From Candidatus Cloacimonadota bacterium (GTDB lineage Bacteria; Hydrothermota; E44-bin80): a DNA stretch of 41,998 bases. Within the stretch, counting starts at the first letter, position 1. Each line of letters opens with the position of its first letter. The translations under genes and the position numbers were made by a program. The stretch is from the NCBI GenBank assembly GCA_004375965.1, contig SOIS01000037.1, forward strand, positions 1 to 41,998, in the 5' to 3' direction. Below, piece by piece: positions 27,528 through 37,554 of this stretch. A model generated the notes under the pieces. The model had not been told where the DNA came from and ran no database searches. It was given only the letters and a program-made list of their open reading frames with translations.

Positions 27528-28235
27528 TTATTTTTTATCCCCATTTATCCCCAGGGTAACTTCTCTAAAGGAAATATTTTTCCCTGAAGCCTCAATTGCA
27601 TTTTTTACTATTTTTATAAGACCAAAACAGCAGGGTACTTCCATATGTACCACCAAAACACTCTTTGAAATATTTAACTTAAAAATCTCAGTGAGCTTTG
27701 CCTGATAGAATTCTGCATCATCAAGTTTAGGGCAGCAAATAACCAGAACTCTATCCCTCAACAAATCCTGATGAAAATCTGCATATGCAAATGGAACACA
27801 ATCTGCTGAAATAAGCAGGTTCGCATGCTTAAGAAACGGTGCGTGTGGAGGAACAAGCATAAGTTGAACAGGCCAGGATGTGAGTTCAGATGGAATTTTT
27901 ACTTTTTTTGCTTCATCTTTTTTCTTACTTTCAAGGAATTGAACCATGGTTCCAGGACATCCGCACGGCAGGGGTTCTTTTCGCTTCACCTTTTTCATAT
28001 GTTCCCCTGCAGCCTTTTCATCAAACACCTCAACCACTTTCTCTTCTATAGTAATTGCTCCCTCAGGACATTCACCGAGACAGGCTCCCAGTCCATCGCA
28101 GTATTTCTCGCTTACCAGGCACGCTTTGCCATCAATAATTTGTAGAGCACCTTCAGCGCAGGCAGGGACACATAGACCACATCCATTACATTTTTTCTTA
28201 TCAATATGTATGATTTTTCTTTTTATTTTACTCAT
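27528..28235 (-). CDS. 4Fe-4S ferredoxin with C-terminal extension, Hcp-associated type
   Basis: KKCNGCGLCVPACAEGAL and CDGLGACLGECPEGAI; adjacent to hcp. Confidence 0.88.
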   Translation of the reverse strand: MSKIKRKIIHIDKKKCNGCGLCVPACAEGALQIIDGKACLVSEKYCDGLGACLGECPEGAITIEEKVVEVFDEKAAGEHMKKVKRKEPLPCGCPGTMVQFLESKKKDEAKKVKIPSELTSWPVQLMLVPPHAPFLKHANLLISADCVPFAYADFHQDLLRDRVLVICCPKLDDAEFYQAKLTEIFKLNISKSVLVVHMEVPCCFGLIKIVKNAIEASGKNISFREVTLGINGDKK

Positions 28236-28259
28236 CTCTTCCTCTCACTATATGGATTC

Positions 28260-28709
28260 TCATGACTTACTTTTATCATCTCGCTCCTTCTCCAAACACT
28301 CGGAACAGACTCCGTAAATGTATGCCTGTACTTCCTCAACTCTGTGTTCTCTAATTAATTTATTATTTGTTATTGGACAACCATCAATATCCACGTCCAA
28401 TATCCTTCCACAACTCCGACAGAGAAGATGATGGTGCCGCCAGGTAATGGGATCATAGCAAGCTCTGTCTCCTCTAATATGCAACTCCTGAATCTCTCCC
28501 ATCTCTTTTAGTAATTGCAGGGTCGAATATACAGTTGCTGGAGAAATGGAGGGATATTTCTTCTTTATAGCTTGATATATCGTATCCACACAAGGATGGT
28601 TACTGCTCTTTATCAGAAATTCAATCACCGCCATTCTTTGTGGTGTTAACGTAACTCCTCGCTGCTTCAATCTCTCAATCATCTGTTTCATGTCTTCTCT
28701 TTTATTCAT
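28260..28709 (-). CDS. Fur family regulator (PerR-like)
   Basis: GVTLTPQRMAVIEFL; HPCVDTIYQAIKKKYPSISPATVYSTLQLLKEMGEI; CRSCG and CSEC. Confidence 0.9.
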   Translation of the reverse strand: MNKREDMKQMIERLKQRGVTLTPQRMAVIEFLIKSSNHPCVDTIYQAIKKKYPSISPATVYSTLQLLKEMGEIQELHIRGDRACYDPITWRHHHLLCRSCGRILDVDIDGCPITNNKLIREHRVEEVQAYIYGVCSECLEKERDDKSKS

Positions 28710-28710
28710 C

Positions 28711-28725
28711 TTATAATCACTATTA
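28711..28725. promoter_or_regulatory. Candidate Fur/PerR-like box overlapping the start of the Fur-family gene
   Basis: TTATAATCACTATTA resembles the PerR 7-1-7 box TTATAATNATTATAA, with mismatches in the right half. Confidence 0.35.
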
Positions 28726-28828
28726 CTTTGTAATTAATATAACATTAAAATCGTTATTTGTCAAGTAAAAAATGAAAAAAATAAAAATTTGGCTGATAAT
28801 AGACCTAAAGAGGAGGGCTAAAAAAAAC

Positions 28829-28857
28829 TTGACAAATGGGAGATTTGTTATTATATT
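28829..28857 (+). promoter_or_regulatory. Sigma-70-type promoter of the metal-efflux operon
   Basis: TTGACA-N17-TATATT. Confidence 0.65.
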
Positions 28858-28874
28858 ATACCATATACTGGTAT
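28858..28874. promoter_or_regulatory. Candidate CsoR operator
   Basis: Perfect inverted repeat ATACCA-TATAC-TGGTAT directly after the -10 element and before csoR. Confidence 0.6.
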
Positions 28875-28895
28875 AGTGTATAATAAGGAGATTCA

Positions 28896-29177
28896 ATGAT
28901 TAATGATAAGGTAAAGAAACAAACAATTGCAAGATTAAGAAAGATTGAGGGACAGGTTAAAGGTATTCAGAAAATGATTGAGAAGAGGAGATACTGTATC
29001 GATGTTGTAATGCAGATAGAAGCAGCTGAATCCGCACTTCACGGTGTAGCAGAAATCATCTTAAAAAATCACCTTGAGACATGTGTACTTAAAGCATTCA
29101 GGTCCAAAGATTTGGATGAGAGAATGCAAAAAGTGAATGAACTCATTGATTTATATAGAAAAGTTCACTCACGCTAA
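28896..29177 (+). CDS. csoR: CsoR-family metal-sensing repressor
   Basis: RLRKIEGQVKGIQKMIEKRRYCIDVVMQI...LKNHLETCVLKAF: C-H-C ligand pattern. Confidence 0.9.
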   Translation: MINDKVKKQTIARLRKIEGQVKGIQKMIEKRRYCIDVVMQIEAAESALHGVAEIILKNHLETCVLKAFRSKDLDERMQKVNELIDLYRKVHSR

Positions 29178-29194
29178 CGAAAGGAGGTGATCTT

Positions 29195-29368
29195 ATGGAA
29201 AAGGATCCAACCTGTGGAATGGAGGTTGATCCAGCAACAGCGCAAAAGTCTAAATATAAAGAGAAAACGTACTACTTTTGTTGTCCAACTTGTAAGGAGG
29301 TTTTTGACAAAGAGCCGGAAAAATATGTGAAAGAAGAGTCTGGAGGCTCGAGCTGTTGCGGCGGATAA
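29195..29368 (+). CDS. Small YHS-domain protein with CCGG tail (below the ORF-track cutoff)
   Basis: AAAGGAGG RBS then MEKDPTCGMEVDPATAQKSKYKEKTYYFCCPTCKEVFDKEPEKYVKEESGGSSCCGG-TAA, 57 aa. Confidence 0.85.
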   Translation: MEKDPTCGMEVDPATAQKSKYKEKTYYFCCPTCKEVFDKEPEKYVKEESGGSSCCGG

Positions 29369-29458
29369 CTTAAGAGATTTCTGAGGAATTCAGAATCTCA
29401 ATAATCAGAGGTCTCTGAAAAACAATTCAGGGACCTCTAAATGTAAAGGAAATATAGA

Positions 29459-31864
29459 ATGGAGAAGGTAAAGGACCCTGTTTGCGGTATGCTGATAGAT
29501 AAAGATGCTGCTCAGGGTAAATACCATTATAAAGGTAAGAATTATTATTTCTGTAATATAAGTTGCTATGAGAAGTTCAGAAAGGAACCAGAGAAATATT
29601 TGAAGAAAAAAGAAGCGTCTGAAGATTCAGTTGGTACCCAACCGCAGTTTTTTCTGCAGAAAGAGTCGGCGAAACTCAAGATAGGAGGGATGACCTGTAC
29701 TGCCTGTGCAGCCACAATAGAGAAGACATTGAAAAAGAAACAGGGTGTAGTCACTGCAAATGTAAATTTTGCCACTGAGGAGGCTACTGTATCATACATA
29801 CCAGGGAAAATCGATATGAAGGGTTTGATGAAAGCCGTTGAGGATTCCGGGTATAGTGTTATCAAAGAAAAAGAAGAAAGTGAAATAAAAGAAGCGCAGG
29901 CTGCAAAAAAAAGACTGACTATTGCGTGGATTATAACCCTTCCTATCGTTGTTCTAATGATATTAAAGATGATATTCGGGATTGAAATCCCTTTTTATCA
30001 CTATCTTGAACTCGTTTTATCTGCAATTGTACTCACTTTCCCAGGTTTGCCAACCTACAGAAGTGCACTGAAGTCAATATTCCATAAGAGTGCAAATATG
30101 GATGTTTTGATTATGATGGGAACATCTGCCTCATTTCTAACCGGTATACTCAGGATTTTTGGTTTTTCAATTGAAAGTTTTGCAGGTGTGGGGGCAATGA
30201 TTATGGCTTTCCATCTCACTGGAAGGTATATAGAGTCCGCTGCAAAAGGGAGGGCATCAAGTGCAATAAGGAAACTTCTTGAACTCGGGGCAAAAACCGC
30301 TAAAATACTCGAAGACGGCGAGGAAAAAGAGGTTTCCGTTGAAGATGTAAAAGTAGGTGACATTATGATTGTGAGACCGGGAGAAAAAATACCAACAGAT
30401 GGTGAGCTCATAGAAGGTGAAAGTACAGTGGACGAGTCTATGGCAACAGGAGAGTCAATGCCTGTTAAGAAAAGGCCTGGAGATTCAGTGATTGGAGCGA
30501 CACTAAACCAGATGGGGCTAATAAAGGTAAGAGCAACAAAAATCGGCAAAGATACATTTCTTTCACAGGTAATTAAACTTGTGGAAGAATGCCAAGGCAC
30601 AAAGGTTCCTATCCAGAAATTTGCAGATAGGGTTACTTTCTATTTTGTCCCCTCTGTAATAGGTATTGCTATTCTCACTTTCTTGCTCTGGATATTCTTT
30701 CCCCAGATATTTACATCCATAGCTGAATGGGCATCGGGTTTCCTCCCCTGGGTGAACCTTCAGATCTCTACTGTCTCACTTGCTCTTTTTGCCATGGTTG
30801 CTGTCCTTGTAATTGCCTGCCCCTGTGCCTTAGGGCTTGCAACCCCGACCGCACTAATGGTGGGTTCTGGAATGGGTGCACAGCATGGTATTCTTTTCAG
30901 ATCAGGTGAAGCAATACAGACAATTAAAGAGGTTAAAACCATAGTTTTCGATAAAACAGGAACCATTACAAAGGGTAAGCCTGAGTTAACGGATTCTATT
31001 CCCTTAAACGGGTATACGAACAATGAACTTCTAAAATATGCAGCCTCTCTTGAGAAAGGTTCAGAACATCCGATAGCCAGAGCTATTCTTGAGAAGGCAG
31101 CTTCAGAAAACATTAAACTCGAGGACCCAATAAATTTTGAAGCAGTTTCAGGTATGGGGATAAGAGGAACAGTTGATGGAAAGAAAATACTCATTGGAAA
31201 TGAAGGTTTAATGAATTTAGAGGGAATGAGTTTAGGTACAATAGAAAGTGCAAAAGAAGAACTTCAGAACGAAGCCAAGACTGTAATCATTCTGGCAATT
31301 GATATAAAGATTGCCGGACTACTTGCAGTCGCGGATTCCCTTAAGGAAGATGCTGTCGATTCCATTCAGACATTAAAAGAAATGGGATTCAGGACGCTTA
31401 TGCTAACAGGAGACAACGAAAAAACTGCACAAGCAATTGCAAATAAAGTAGGAATTGATGATGTACTTTCCAATGTTCTTCCTCAGGACAAACAGAAGCT
31501 GATTGAAAAATTACAGGAGGAACAAATGGTTGCTATGGTCGGGGATGGTATAAACGATGCTCCTGCACTTACACAGGCAAATGTTGGTATCGCGATTGGG
31601 ACAGGAACGGATATAGCTATTGAGGCTTCGGATATTACACTTGTAAAGGGCGATATCTCTTCAGTGGTAAAAGCTATAAAACTTTCACTTGCTACATTCA
31701 GGAAAATAAAAGAGAACCTTTTCTGGGCATTCTTTTACAATATTATTGCCATTCCTATCGCGATACTTGGACTTCTTCATCCGCTTATAGCAGAGGCTTC
31801 TATGGCATTTTCGTCAATTAATGTTGTAACAAACTCTCTGCGGTTAAGAAGATTAAAACTTTAA
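29459..31864 (+). CDS. copA: Copper-translocating P-type ATPase with N-terminal YHS and HMA domains
   Basis: [89 protein letters not shown]. Confidence 0.93.
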   Translation: MEKVKDPVCGMLIDKDAAQGKYHYKGKNYYFCNISCYEKFRKEPEKYLKKKEASEDSVGTQPQFFLQKESAKLKIGGMTCTACAATIEKTLKKKQGVVTANVNFATEEATVSYIPGKIDMKGLMKAVEDSGYSVIKEKEESEIKEAQAAKKRLTIAWIITLPIVVLMILKMIFGIEIPFYHYLELVLSAIVLTFPGLPTYRSALKSIFHKSANMDVLIMMGTSASFLTGILRIFGFSIESFAGVGAMIMAFHLTGRYIESAAKGRASSAIRKLLELGAKTAKILEDGEEKEVSVEDVKVGDIMIVRPGEKIPTDGELIEGESTVDESMATGESMPVKKRPGDSVIGATLNQMGLIKVRATKIGKDTFLSQVIKLVEECQGTKVPIQKFADRVTFYFVPSVIGIAILTFLLWIFFPQIFTSIAEWASGFLPWVNLQISTVSLALFAMVAVLVIACPCALGLATPTALMVGSGMGAQHGILFRSGEAIQTIKEVKTIVFDKTGTITKGKPELTDSIPLNGYTNNELLKYAASLEKGSEHPIARAILEKAASENIKLEDPINFEAVSGMGIRGTVDGKKILIGNEGLMNLEGMSLGTIESAKEELQNEAKTVIILAIDIKIAGLLAVADSLKEDAVDSIQTLKEMGFRTLMLTGDNEKTAQAIANKVGIDDVLSNVLPQDKQKLIEKLQEEQMVAMVGDGINDAPALTQANVGIAIGTGTDIAIEASDITLVKGDISSVVKAIKLSLATFRKIKENLFWAFFYNIIAIPIAILGLLHPLIAEASMAFSSINVVTNSLRLRRLKL

Positions 31865-31876
31865 TACTTAACATAA

Positions 31877-33766
31877 TTGGTTAAGGCCCTTAAAAAGTCC
31901 ATAGTCGAGATTGCTTTAGGAGCAATAATCTTCTGTATTGCTCTGGTGTTCAGAAATTTTTTTCTCGTCAATCTATTCCTCTTTTTGGTCAGTTACTTAA
32001 TCATAGGGAGGAGTATAGTATGGAAGGCTATTAGGAATATTATTCATGGGAAGGTCTTTGACGAAAACTTTCTTTTAACTGTGGCTACAGGGGGTGCATT
32101 TGCAATAAAGGCATTCCCCGAGGCAGTAGCAGTAATGCTTTTCTTCAGGGTTGGAGAGCTTTTTGAGGAAATGGCAGTAAACCGCTCAAAGAGGTCCATC
32201 AAATCGCTCCTGGATATAAGAGCGGATTATGCAAACGTAAGAATAGATGGTAAAATTAAGAAGATTCGGCCTGAAGAAATTAAGATAGGCAGCCTGATTA
32301 TAGTAAAACCGGGTGAGAAGATACCATTAGATGGCACTATAGAAAAAGGGGAATCGACGGTGGATACATCTGCTTTAACAGGTGAATCCCGACCAAAAAT
32401 GCTAAAAAAGGGTGATACTATTCTTTCTGGAATGATAAACACGACAGGTGTTTTAACCATTTATGTAACAAAAAAATTTGGCGAGTCGACTGTCTCAAAG
32501 ATAATTAATTTAGTGGAAAAAGCCATCAGTAAGAAAGCACCAACTGAAAGGTTTATTACTAGATTTGCACGGTTTTATACACCTGCGGTGGTTATTCTTG
32601 CCTTCTCTCTTGCTATAGGCCCAGTTATCCTCTCCAGGATACCTTTCTTCACTCCTTTTTTCTCACACGAAGAGAGCTTTTCAGTATGGATATACAGGGC
32701 TTTAATATTTCTGGTAATTGCATGCCCCTGTGCCTTGGTTATCTCCATACCACTCGGATTTTTCGGAGGCATAGGCGCTGCTTCAAGGAGAGGAATACTC
32801 GTAAAAGGTTCCAATTACTTAGAGGGATTAAGCAATCTCCACACAGTGATTTTTGATAAAACCGGTACATTGACAAAGGGTCTCTTCAAGGTTACCAATG
32901 TGGTTTCCTGTAATGGGTTTTCAAAGGACGAACTTCTGAGACTAGCTGCTGAGGCAGAGGTACATTCTAACCACCCTATTGCGAAATCCATATCTGAGGC
33001 TTATGGCAAAGAGGTTGATGAAAATTGCGTTGAGGATTACGAAGAGATACCCGGATACGGCGTAAGAGCGAAGGTTGAGGGAAGAAGCATTTTGGCAGGT
33101 AATGATAAATTGCTCCATAAAGAAAATATCGCTCATGACACCTGTTACGTTGAGGGAACAGTAGTTCACATTGTCGTCGATAATAGGTACGGGGGATATA
33201 TTGTCATATCTGACGAGATAAAAGAGGATGCCAGTACCACAATTGAAAATTTACGAAGGGATGGAATTAAAAAACAGATTATTGTCACTGGTGACAGCAA
33301 GGTAATTGCCCAGTCTGTCTCCGAAAAACTGCGAATGGATGGCTTTTTTGCAGAATTGTTGCCACATGAAAAGGTAGAGGTAGTTGAGAAATTAGTAGAA
33401 AATAAAACCCATAAAAATGAAAGAATAGCATTTATTGGGGATGGAATAAACGACGCACCTGTTTTAGCTCGTTCAGATATTGGCATTGCTATGGGTGCTT
33501 TAGGTTCAGATGCTGCCATTGAGGCGGCGGACGTTGTGTTGATGACAGATGAACTAATCAAAATCCATGAAGCTATACTAATTGCACGAAGAACTAAGGT
33601 GATTGTCTGGCAGAATATTGTCTTAGCGCTGGGAATAAAGTCAGCGTTTTTGTTCCTTGGAGCAATTGGATTTGTTGCAATATGGGAAGCAGTATTTGCT
33701 GATGCAGGAGTTGCCCTTCTTGCAATCCTTAACGCATCAAGGACAATCGGGTATCGGATGAAGTAA
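31877..33766 (+). CDS. Second heavy-metal P1B-type ATPase (no HMA domain; CPC)
   Basis: TTG start; [67 protein letters not shown]. Confidence 0.9.
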   Translation: MVKALKKSIVEIALGAIIFCIALVFRNFFLVNLFLFLVSYLIIGRSIVWKAIRNIIHGKVFDENFLLTVATGGAFAIKAFPEAVAVMLFFRVGELFEEMAVNRSKRSIKSLLDIRADYANVRIDGKIKKIRPEEIKIGSLIIVKPGEKIPLDGTIEKGESTVDTSALTGESRPKMLKKGDTILSGMINTTGVLTIYVTKKFGESTVSKIINLVEKAISKKAPTERFITRFARFYTPAVVILAFSLAIGPVILSRIPFFTPFFSHEESFSVWIYRALIFLVIACPCALVISIPLGFFGGIGAASRRGILVKGSNYLEGLSNLHTVIFDKTGTLTKGLFKVTNVVSCNGFSKDELLRLAAEAEVHSNHPIAKSISEAYGKEVDENCVEDYEEIPGYGVRAKVEGRSILAGNDKLLHKENIAHDTCYVEGTVVHIVVDNRYGGYIVISDEIKEDASTTIENLRRDGIKKQIIVTGDSKVIAQSVSEKLRMDGFFAELLPHEKVEVVEKLVENKTHKNERIAFIGDGINDAPVLARSDIGIAMGALGSDAAIEAADVVLMTDELIKIHEAILIARRTKVIVWQNIVLALGIKSAFLFLGAIGFVAIWEAVFADAGVALLAILNASRTIGYRMK

Positions 33767-33771
33767 TGAAG

Positions 33772-33856
33772 AAATCCGAACACCAATGACAAATGGCGAA
33801 TAAATAATTACAAAATTCGGTATTTTAGAATCGCTATTTTTTTATCTTTCGGATTT
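33772..33856. repeat. Inverted repeat between convergent genes
   Basis: AAATCCGAA (33772-33780) and TTCGGATTT (33848-33856). Confidence 0.45.
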
Positions 33857-33871
33857 TGGATTTTCTGTTCT

Positions 33872-34513
33872 TTATTCCCCTTTGAAAAATTCTCTTGCAT
33901 AGATTTTCATTAAGCTGTAAGTATCTCCATCTTTTTTAAGAAGAATCCCTATATCAAATTCATACATTAAATCGTATGTCCTTCCATAGACAAAAAGAGT
34001 GCTATCTGAAAAGGCACAATGCCAGGTTTTTATATCTTCAAGTCGAAGCTTTGATTTTGGATTATGAATTTCATCCTTAATTTTGTTTAAGAGAAGAGGA
34101 TAGTTTTCTTCAACTCCATCCTTTATTTTACCAATATCATCGAAAGACTTAATCTCAATTTCTGAAAGGTATGGTTCACCATTCGAAGCAACTGTCCCCC
34201 TTACTACTATTAGACTCGTTTCAGAATTATATGAGAAGCTGTCTTTAAGGGGGACATAGAATAACCCGGAATCATTAAATGTCCTTAAGAACGAAACGAA
34301 CTTCCCCTTTACATAAATACCTTTTATATCAACCAGCACATCCTTCTTGAGAGTTTCCAATCCGTTACGTCCATTTACTCCGTAGTATGGAAGTTTTTGA
34401 AAATAAAGTGGGAAATCTTCTGTTTCAAGATATTTTAGGGGATTACTTAAATCCTCATCAGGCTTTTCACAGAATAGAAATAGAAAAAGGATGATAATTA
34501 AAAAATATTTCAT
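33872..34513 (-). CDS. Hypothetical lipoprotein-like protein
   Basis: MKYFLIIILFLFLFCEKPDED signal with lipobox-like Cys. Confidence 0.6.
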   Translation of the reverse strand: MKYFLIIILFLFLFCEKPDEDLSNPLKYLETEDFPLYFQKLPYYGVNGRNGLETLKKDVLVDIKGIYVKGKFVSFLRTFNDSGLFYVPLKDSFSYNSETSLIVVRGTVASNGEPYLSEIEIKSFDDIGKIKDGVEENYPLLLNKIKDEIHNPKSKLRLEDIKTWHCAFSDSTLFVYGRTYDLMYEFDIGILLKKDGDTYSLMKIYAREFFKGE

Positions 34514-34523
34514 ATAAAAGCGT

Positions 34524-34550
34524 GTAGGGCATTCAATTGAACGCCCCTAC
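34524..34550. repeat. Intergenic palindrome GTAGGGCATTCAATTGAACGCCCCTAC
   Basis: Near-perfect inverted repeat read directly, between two minus-strand genes. Confidence 0.6.
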
Positions 34551-34572
34551 ATTTAAACAACGTATCATCCTG

Positions 34573-37320
34573 TTATTCTATCTTTATGAGTTTTTTTACA
34601 ATCTCCAACCCTCTGCCAGTTCTTGCCACACAGAAATAGACTCCAGCTGGAACTGGTTTGTTCTCATTATTTCTTCCATCCCAGTTTACTATCCTATATG
34701 TTTTTTCACCCTTTGATTCAATTCTCCTCACCCTTTGACCTACAATATTATAAATTGATATGTCAACCTTCTGGTTTTTTACAGCAGAGAAGAAAATCCC
34801 GGTAGAACTCTTAAAAGGATTCGGATAGATTTTGAAGATGGTGGGTTCTATATCTTTCGATTCTTCGATCCTGACTGCTGCATCTTCAATATTTCCTGTT
34901 CTCTTTGGGTTGCATCTAAACATATTCCAGTACGCTTCATACCCTCTCGCTTCCTTGTAATCTATGGCTGAGAGACCGTTAATATTACCAAAGAAGATTT
35001 CAAGATCACCGTCATTATCAATATCCTCTACTGCGGGTGTTGTTGGCGAACCTGCTGTTGGGAGAGGGAAAATATCAAATGTATCACCATTTCCTTCGAA
35101 TACAAAGAGTTCGCCACCATCGGCAATTACAATGACTTCAGGAGCATTATCATTATTTAAATCTGAGAATACAACCTGTGATCTAACCTTACTTCCAAGA
35201 TCAATAGGCCATCCAGCTAATGGTGCTCCTGTATGATGGTATGCATAAACAAAGCAGTCATCAGAGCCAAAGAAAATTTCTAAATCGTTATCGCCATCTA
35301 CATTAGCAAAGGATGGTGAACTTCTAACATCACCTCCAGTTCCTACTTTCCAGTCAAGTGTACCGTCACTATTAATAACGTAAAGTGTATCATTTGTTGA
35401 ACCAATGGTTATCTTAACACCGGTTCCATCAAGGTTAGCAATCGAAGGAGCATCCCAAATATTCCCACCCGTGTGGAAAGGCCAACCAGTAAGGATTGTG
35501 CCATCAGGTGAAACTGCATAGACATTCCCTCCGTATGTTGCCACAATAATCTCCTTCGTATAATCACCGTTTATGTCTCCCACAGCACAACCAGCAGTAA
35601 TCATACTTGCATCGGGAAGGGATAGAGGGAAATTGGTATTAAAAGGAGTTCCATCTGATTTCAGGACATAAAGCTTCTTATCAAAACTCCCAACGATAAT
35701 CTCAAGTTTATTGTCGTTATCAAGGTCGGAAAGAGCAGGTGTTGCTATAACCGGTCCTCCTGTTGTAACACTCCAGCTTAAGTTTCCAAGCCTGTCAACG
35801 AGATAAATATTATTATTAAACCCTGCAAATGCAATATCAATTACTCCATCATTATCCACATCACCAACAGCAGGTGAAGCCCAGAGTTTGTTCGAGACAT
35901 GGTAAGGAAAGGTAGAAAAATCTTCTCCTCTATAGTTCTTTACAAAAAGGTTTCCTCCCTCAGAACCGTAAATCACCTCTCCAATGTAATCGTTGTTCAA
36001 ATCCACAACTGCAGGAGAAGTCTTCACCTGCTCTGATTGGACAGGCCACCCAGACTGCATCCATCCAAATTCCATATCGAATTCGAGTTCTATCCAGTAT
36101 GAGCCACTACTTCCAACAGCAGTAACATAAAGGGTCATCGCGACAGGGTCAAGAGAACCACCCTCCACGCCAAGCACTTCAAAAGGATCTGATGCATTAT
36201 CCTTTGACTGCCCATCCACAATTGTGCCATAGTCTCCTGTAGAATCTATGATTGAAATCCTCGGGTCGTTGCACCGTAAGACTGCATCCACAAATTGCGC
36301 ATCATCCCATCCCTGTACATTCTCTATAGTAACAATAATCTTCCCCTGTTCTCCTGGATTGAGAACTCCATCACCGTCACCACCTATTGAATCATTTACC
36401 ATGTAGCTTACAAAGATGAGATATGGATATCCTGCTGGAACCATGGTCAACCAGGCAGCACCCTGTTCTATATCGCATTCGCCCCATGCTATCCTGAAGT
36501 AACCATCCTCGCCCCAGTTAGGACCCCAGCAATTTTTAACTATCCAGCAGGAATCAGCGTCGTTCCAACCGACGAGCGTTACAGCATGATATCCTGAAAT
36601 ACCACCCCAGACATGTCTATAAACACCACCCGTGTAAGAATTGAAATCTTCATAAACAGTAAAAGAGACCGCAATAGGACCGTTCTGAACAACATCCTTT
36701 ATACCCCATACATAGGGGTAAGCCCAACCCCACTGGTTTGCTTTCCTTTTGGTAAACATATATCTTCCACATCTTTCAGAACAGGGAATGTTATCGTTTG
36801 CCTGATATGGGAAGCAGGCTTCTTCAGAAACACCAATATATTTTAGCGTATTCATTGCTGGTTCAATGTTCCAGCCGGAACATGACCCACCATTGCAAGA
36901 CATAAGTTCCTGTTCGGACATATCCGTTGAAAGGTTTTCACAACCTGCATCGATATTCATCACAGCTTCCATTGGGCCAAGTACAGAAAAACAGACGCAG
37001 GAACCACAGGCCCCCTGATCCCGTATGGGTGTTATATAATTCACTCCATTGTAATTCCTCCAATCGAGTGATTCGGGATATGTTTTACTCGGTGTAAAAA
37101 CAGGTCCCATTTCCCTCTCATGTGGTGCGGGATCTAGTCCTTTGATATACCCCAAACGCGCTCTTCTCTCCTCCTTTGAAAGGATTGACATGGATGTTAT
37201 TCCAGCCTGCCATTTTGCACCCTTTTCCTTTATTGCTTGCCTGATGCTATCAAGCTCAGCATCAGCAAAAAGGTGGATAGCAAAAATAAAAAATACGATT
37301 AGAAATAGAAACCTTCTCAT
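34573..37320 (-). CDS. Secreted papain-like (C1A) cysteine protease with FG-GAP/VCBS-like repeats and FlgD-like C-terminus
   Basis: Start MRRFLFLIVFF after AGGAGG; IRDQGACGSCVCFSV (Cys), GYHAVTLVGW (His), WIVKNCWGPNWGEDGYF (Asn); DVDNDGVIDIAFAG-type repeats; IYPNPFKSST...NWDGRNNENKPVPAGVY. Confidence 0.88.
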   Translation of the reverse strand: MRRFLFLIVFFIFAIHLFADAELDSIRQAIKEKGAKWQAGITSMSILSKEERRARLGYIKGLDPAPHEREMGPVFTPSKTYPESLDWRNYNGVNYITPIRDQGACGSCVCFSVLGPMEAVMNIDAGCENLSTDMSEQELMSCNGGSCSGWNIEPAMNTLKYIGVSEEACFPYQANDNIPCSERCGRYMFTKRKANQWGWAYPYVWGIKDVVQNGPIAVSFTVYEDFNSYTGGVYRHVWGGISGYHAVTLVGWNDADSCWIVKNCWGPNWGEDGYFRIAWGECDIEQGAAWLTMVPAGYPYLIFVSYMVNDSIGGDGDGVLNPGEQGKIIVTIENVQGWDDAQFVDAVLRCNDPRISIIDSTGDYGTIVDGQSKDNASDPFEVLGVEGGSLDPVAMTLYVTAVGSSGSYWIELEFDMEFGWMQSGWPVQSEQVKTSPAVVDLNNDYIGEVIYGSEGGNLFVKNYRGEDFSTFPYHVSNKLWASPAVGDVDNDGVIDIAFAGFNNNIYLVDRLGNLSWSVTTGGPVIATPALSDLDNDNKLEIIVGSFDKKLYVLKSDGTPFNTNFPLSLPDASMITAGCAVGDINGDYTKEIIVATYGGNVYAVSPDGTILTGWPFHTGGNIWDAPSIANLDGTGVKITIGSTNDTLYVINSDGTLDWKVGTGGDVRSSPSFANVDGDNDLEIFFGSDDCFVYAYHHTGAPLAGWPIDLGSKVRSQVVFSDLNNDNAPEVIVIADGGELFVFEGNGDTFDIFPLPTAGSPTTPAVEDIDNDGDLEIFFGNINGLSAIDYKEARGYEAYWNMFRCNPKRTGNIEDAAVRIEESKDIEPTIFKIYPNPFKSSTGIFFSAVKNQKVDISIYNIVGQRVRRIESKGEKTYRIVNWDGRNNENKPVPAGVYFCVARTGRGLEIVKKLIKIE

Positions 37321-37431
37321 ACAACCTCCTCTTCTTTTTTTATAGATTACTAACTTACTAAAAAACTGCTGCTTTGTCAAGTATTTTTTGTCGTTTTTTC
37401 TTAAGCCAGTTCGCTATTTTATAGAATCTTC

Positions 37432-37460
37432 TTGACATCTAAAAAGAACTTTAGTATAAA
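37432..37460 (+). promoter_or_regulatory. Sigma-70-type promoter upstream of purC
   Basis: TTGACA-N17-TATAAA. Confidence 0.65.
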
Positions 37461-37554
37461 ATAGAATTAGATACTCGACACTAATTACACTGATAAAAGT
37501 AATTAATAGAGAAACAAGGAGTCGGAGAGTAAGGAGTAGAATTTAGGAGATTTT

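Noticed and set aside
30055-30600. Minus-strand ORFs opposite copA and the second ATPase (also 30760-31194 and 33166-33792)
   Set aside because: Shadow ORFs inside strongly supported P-type ATPases.
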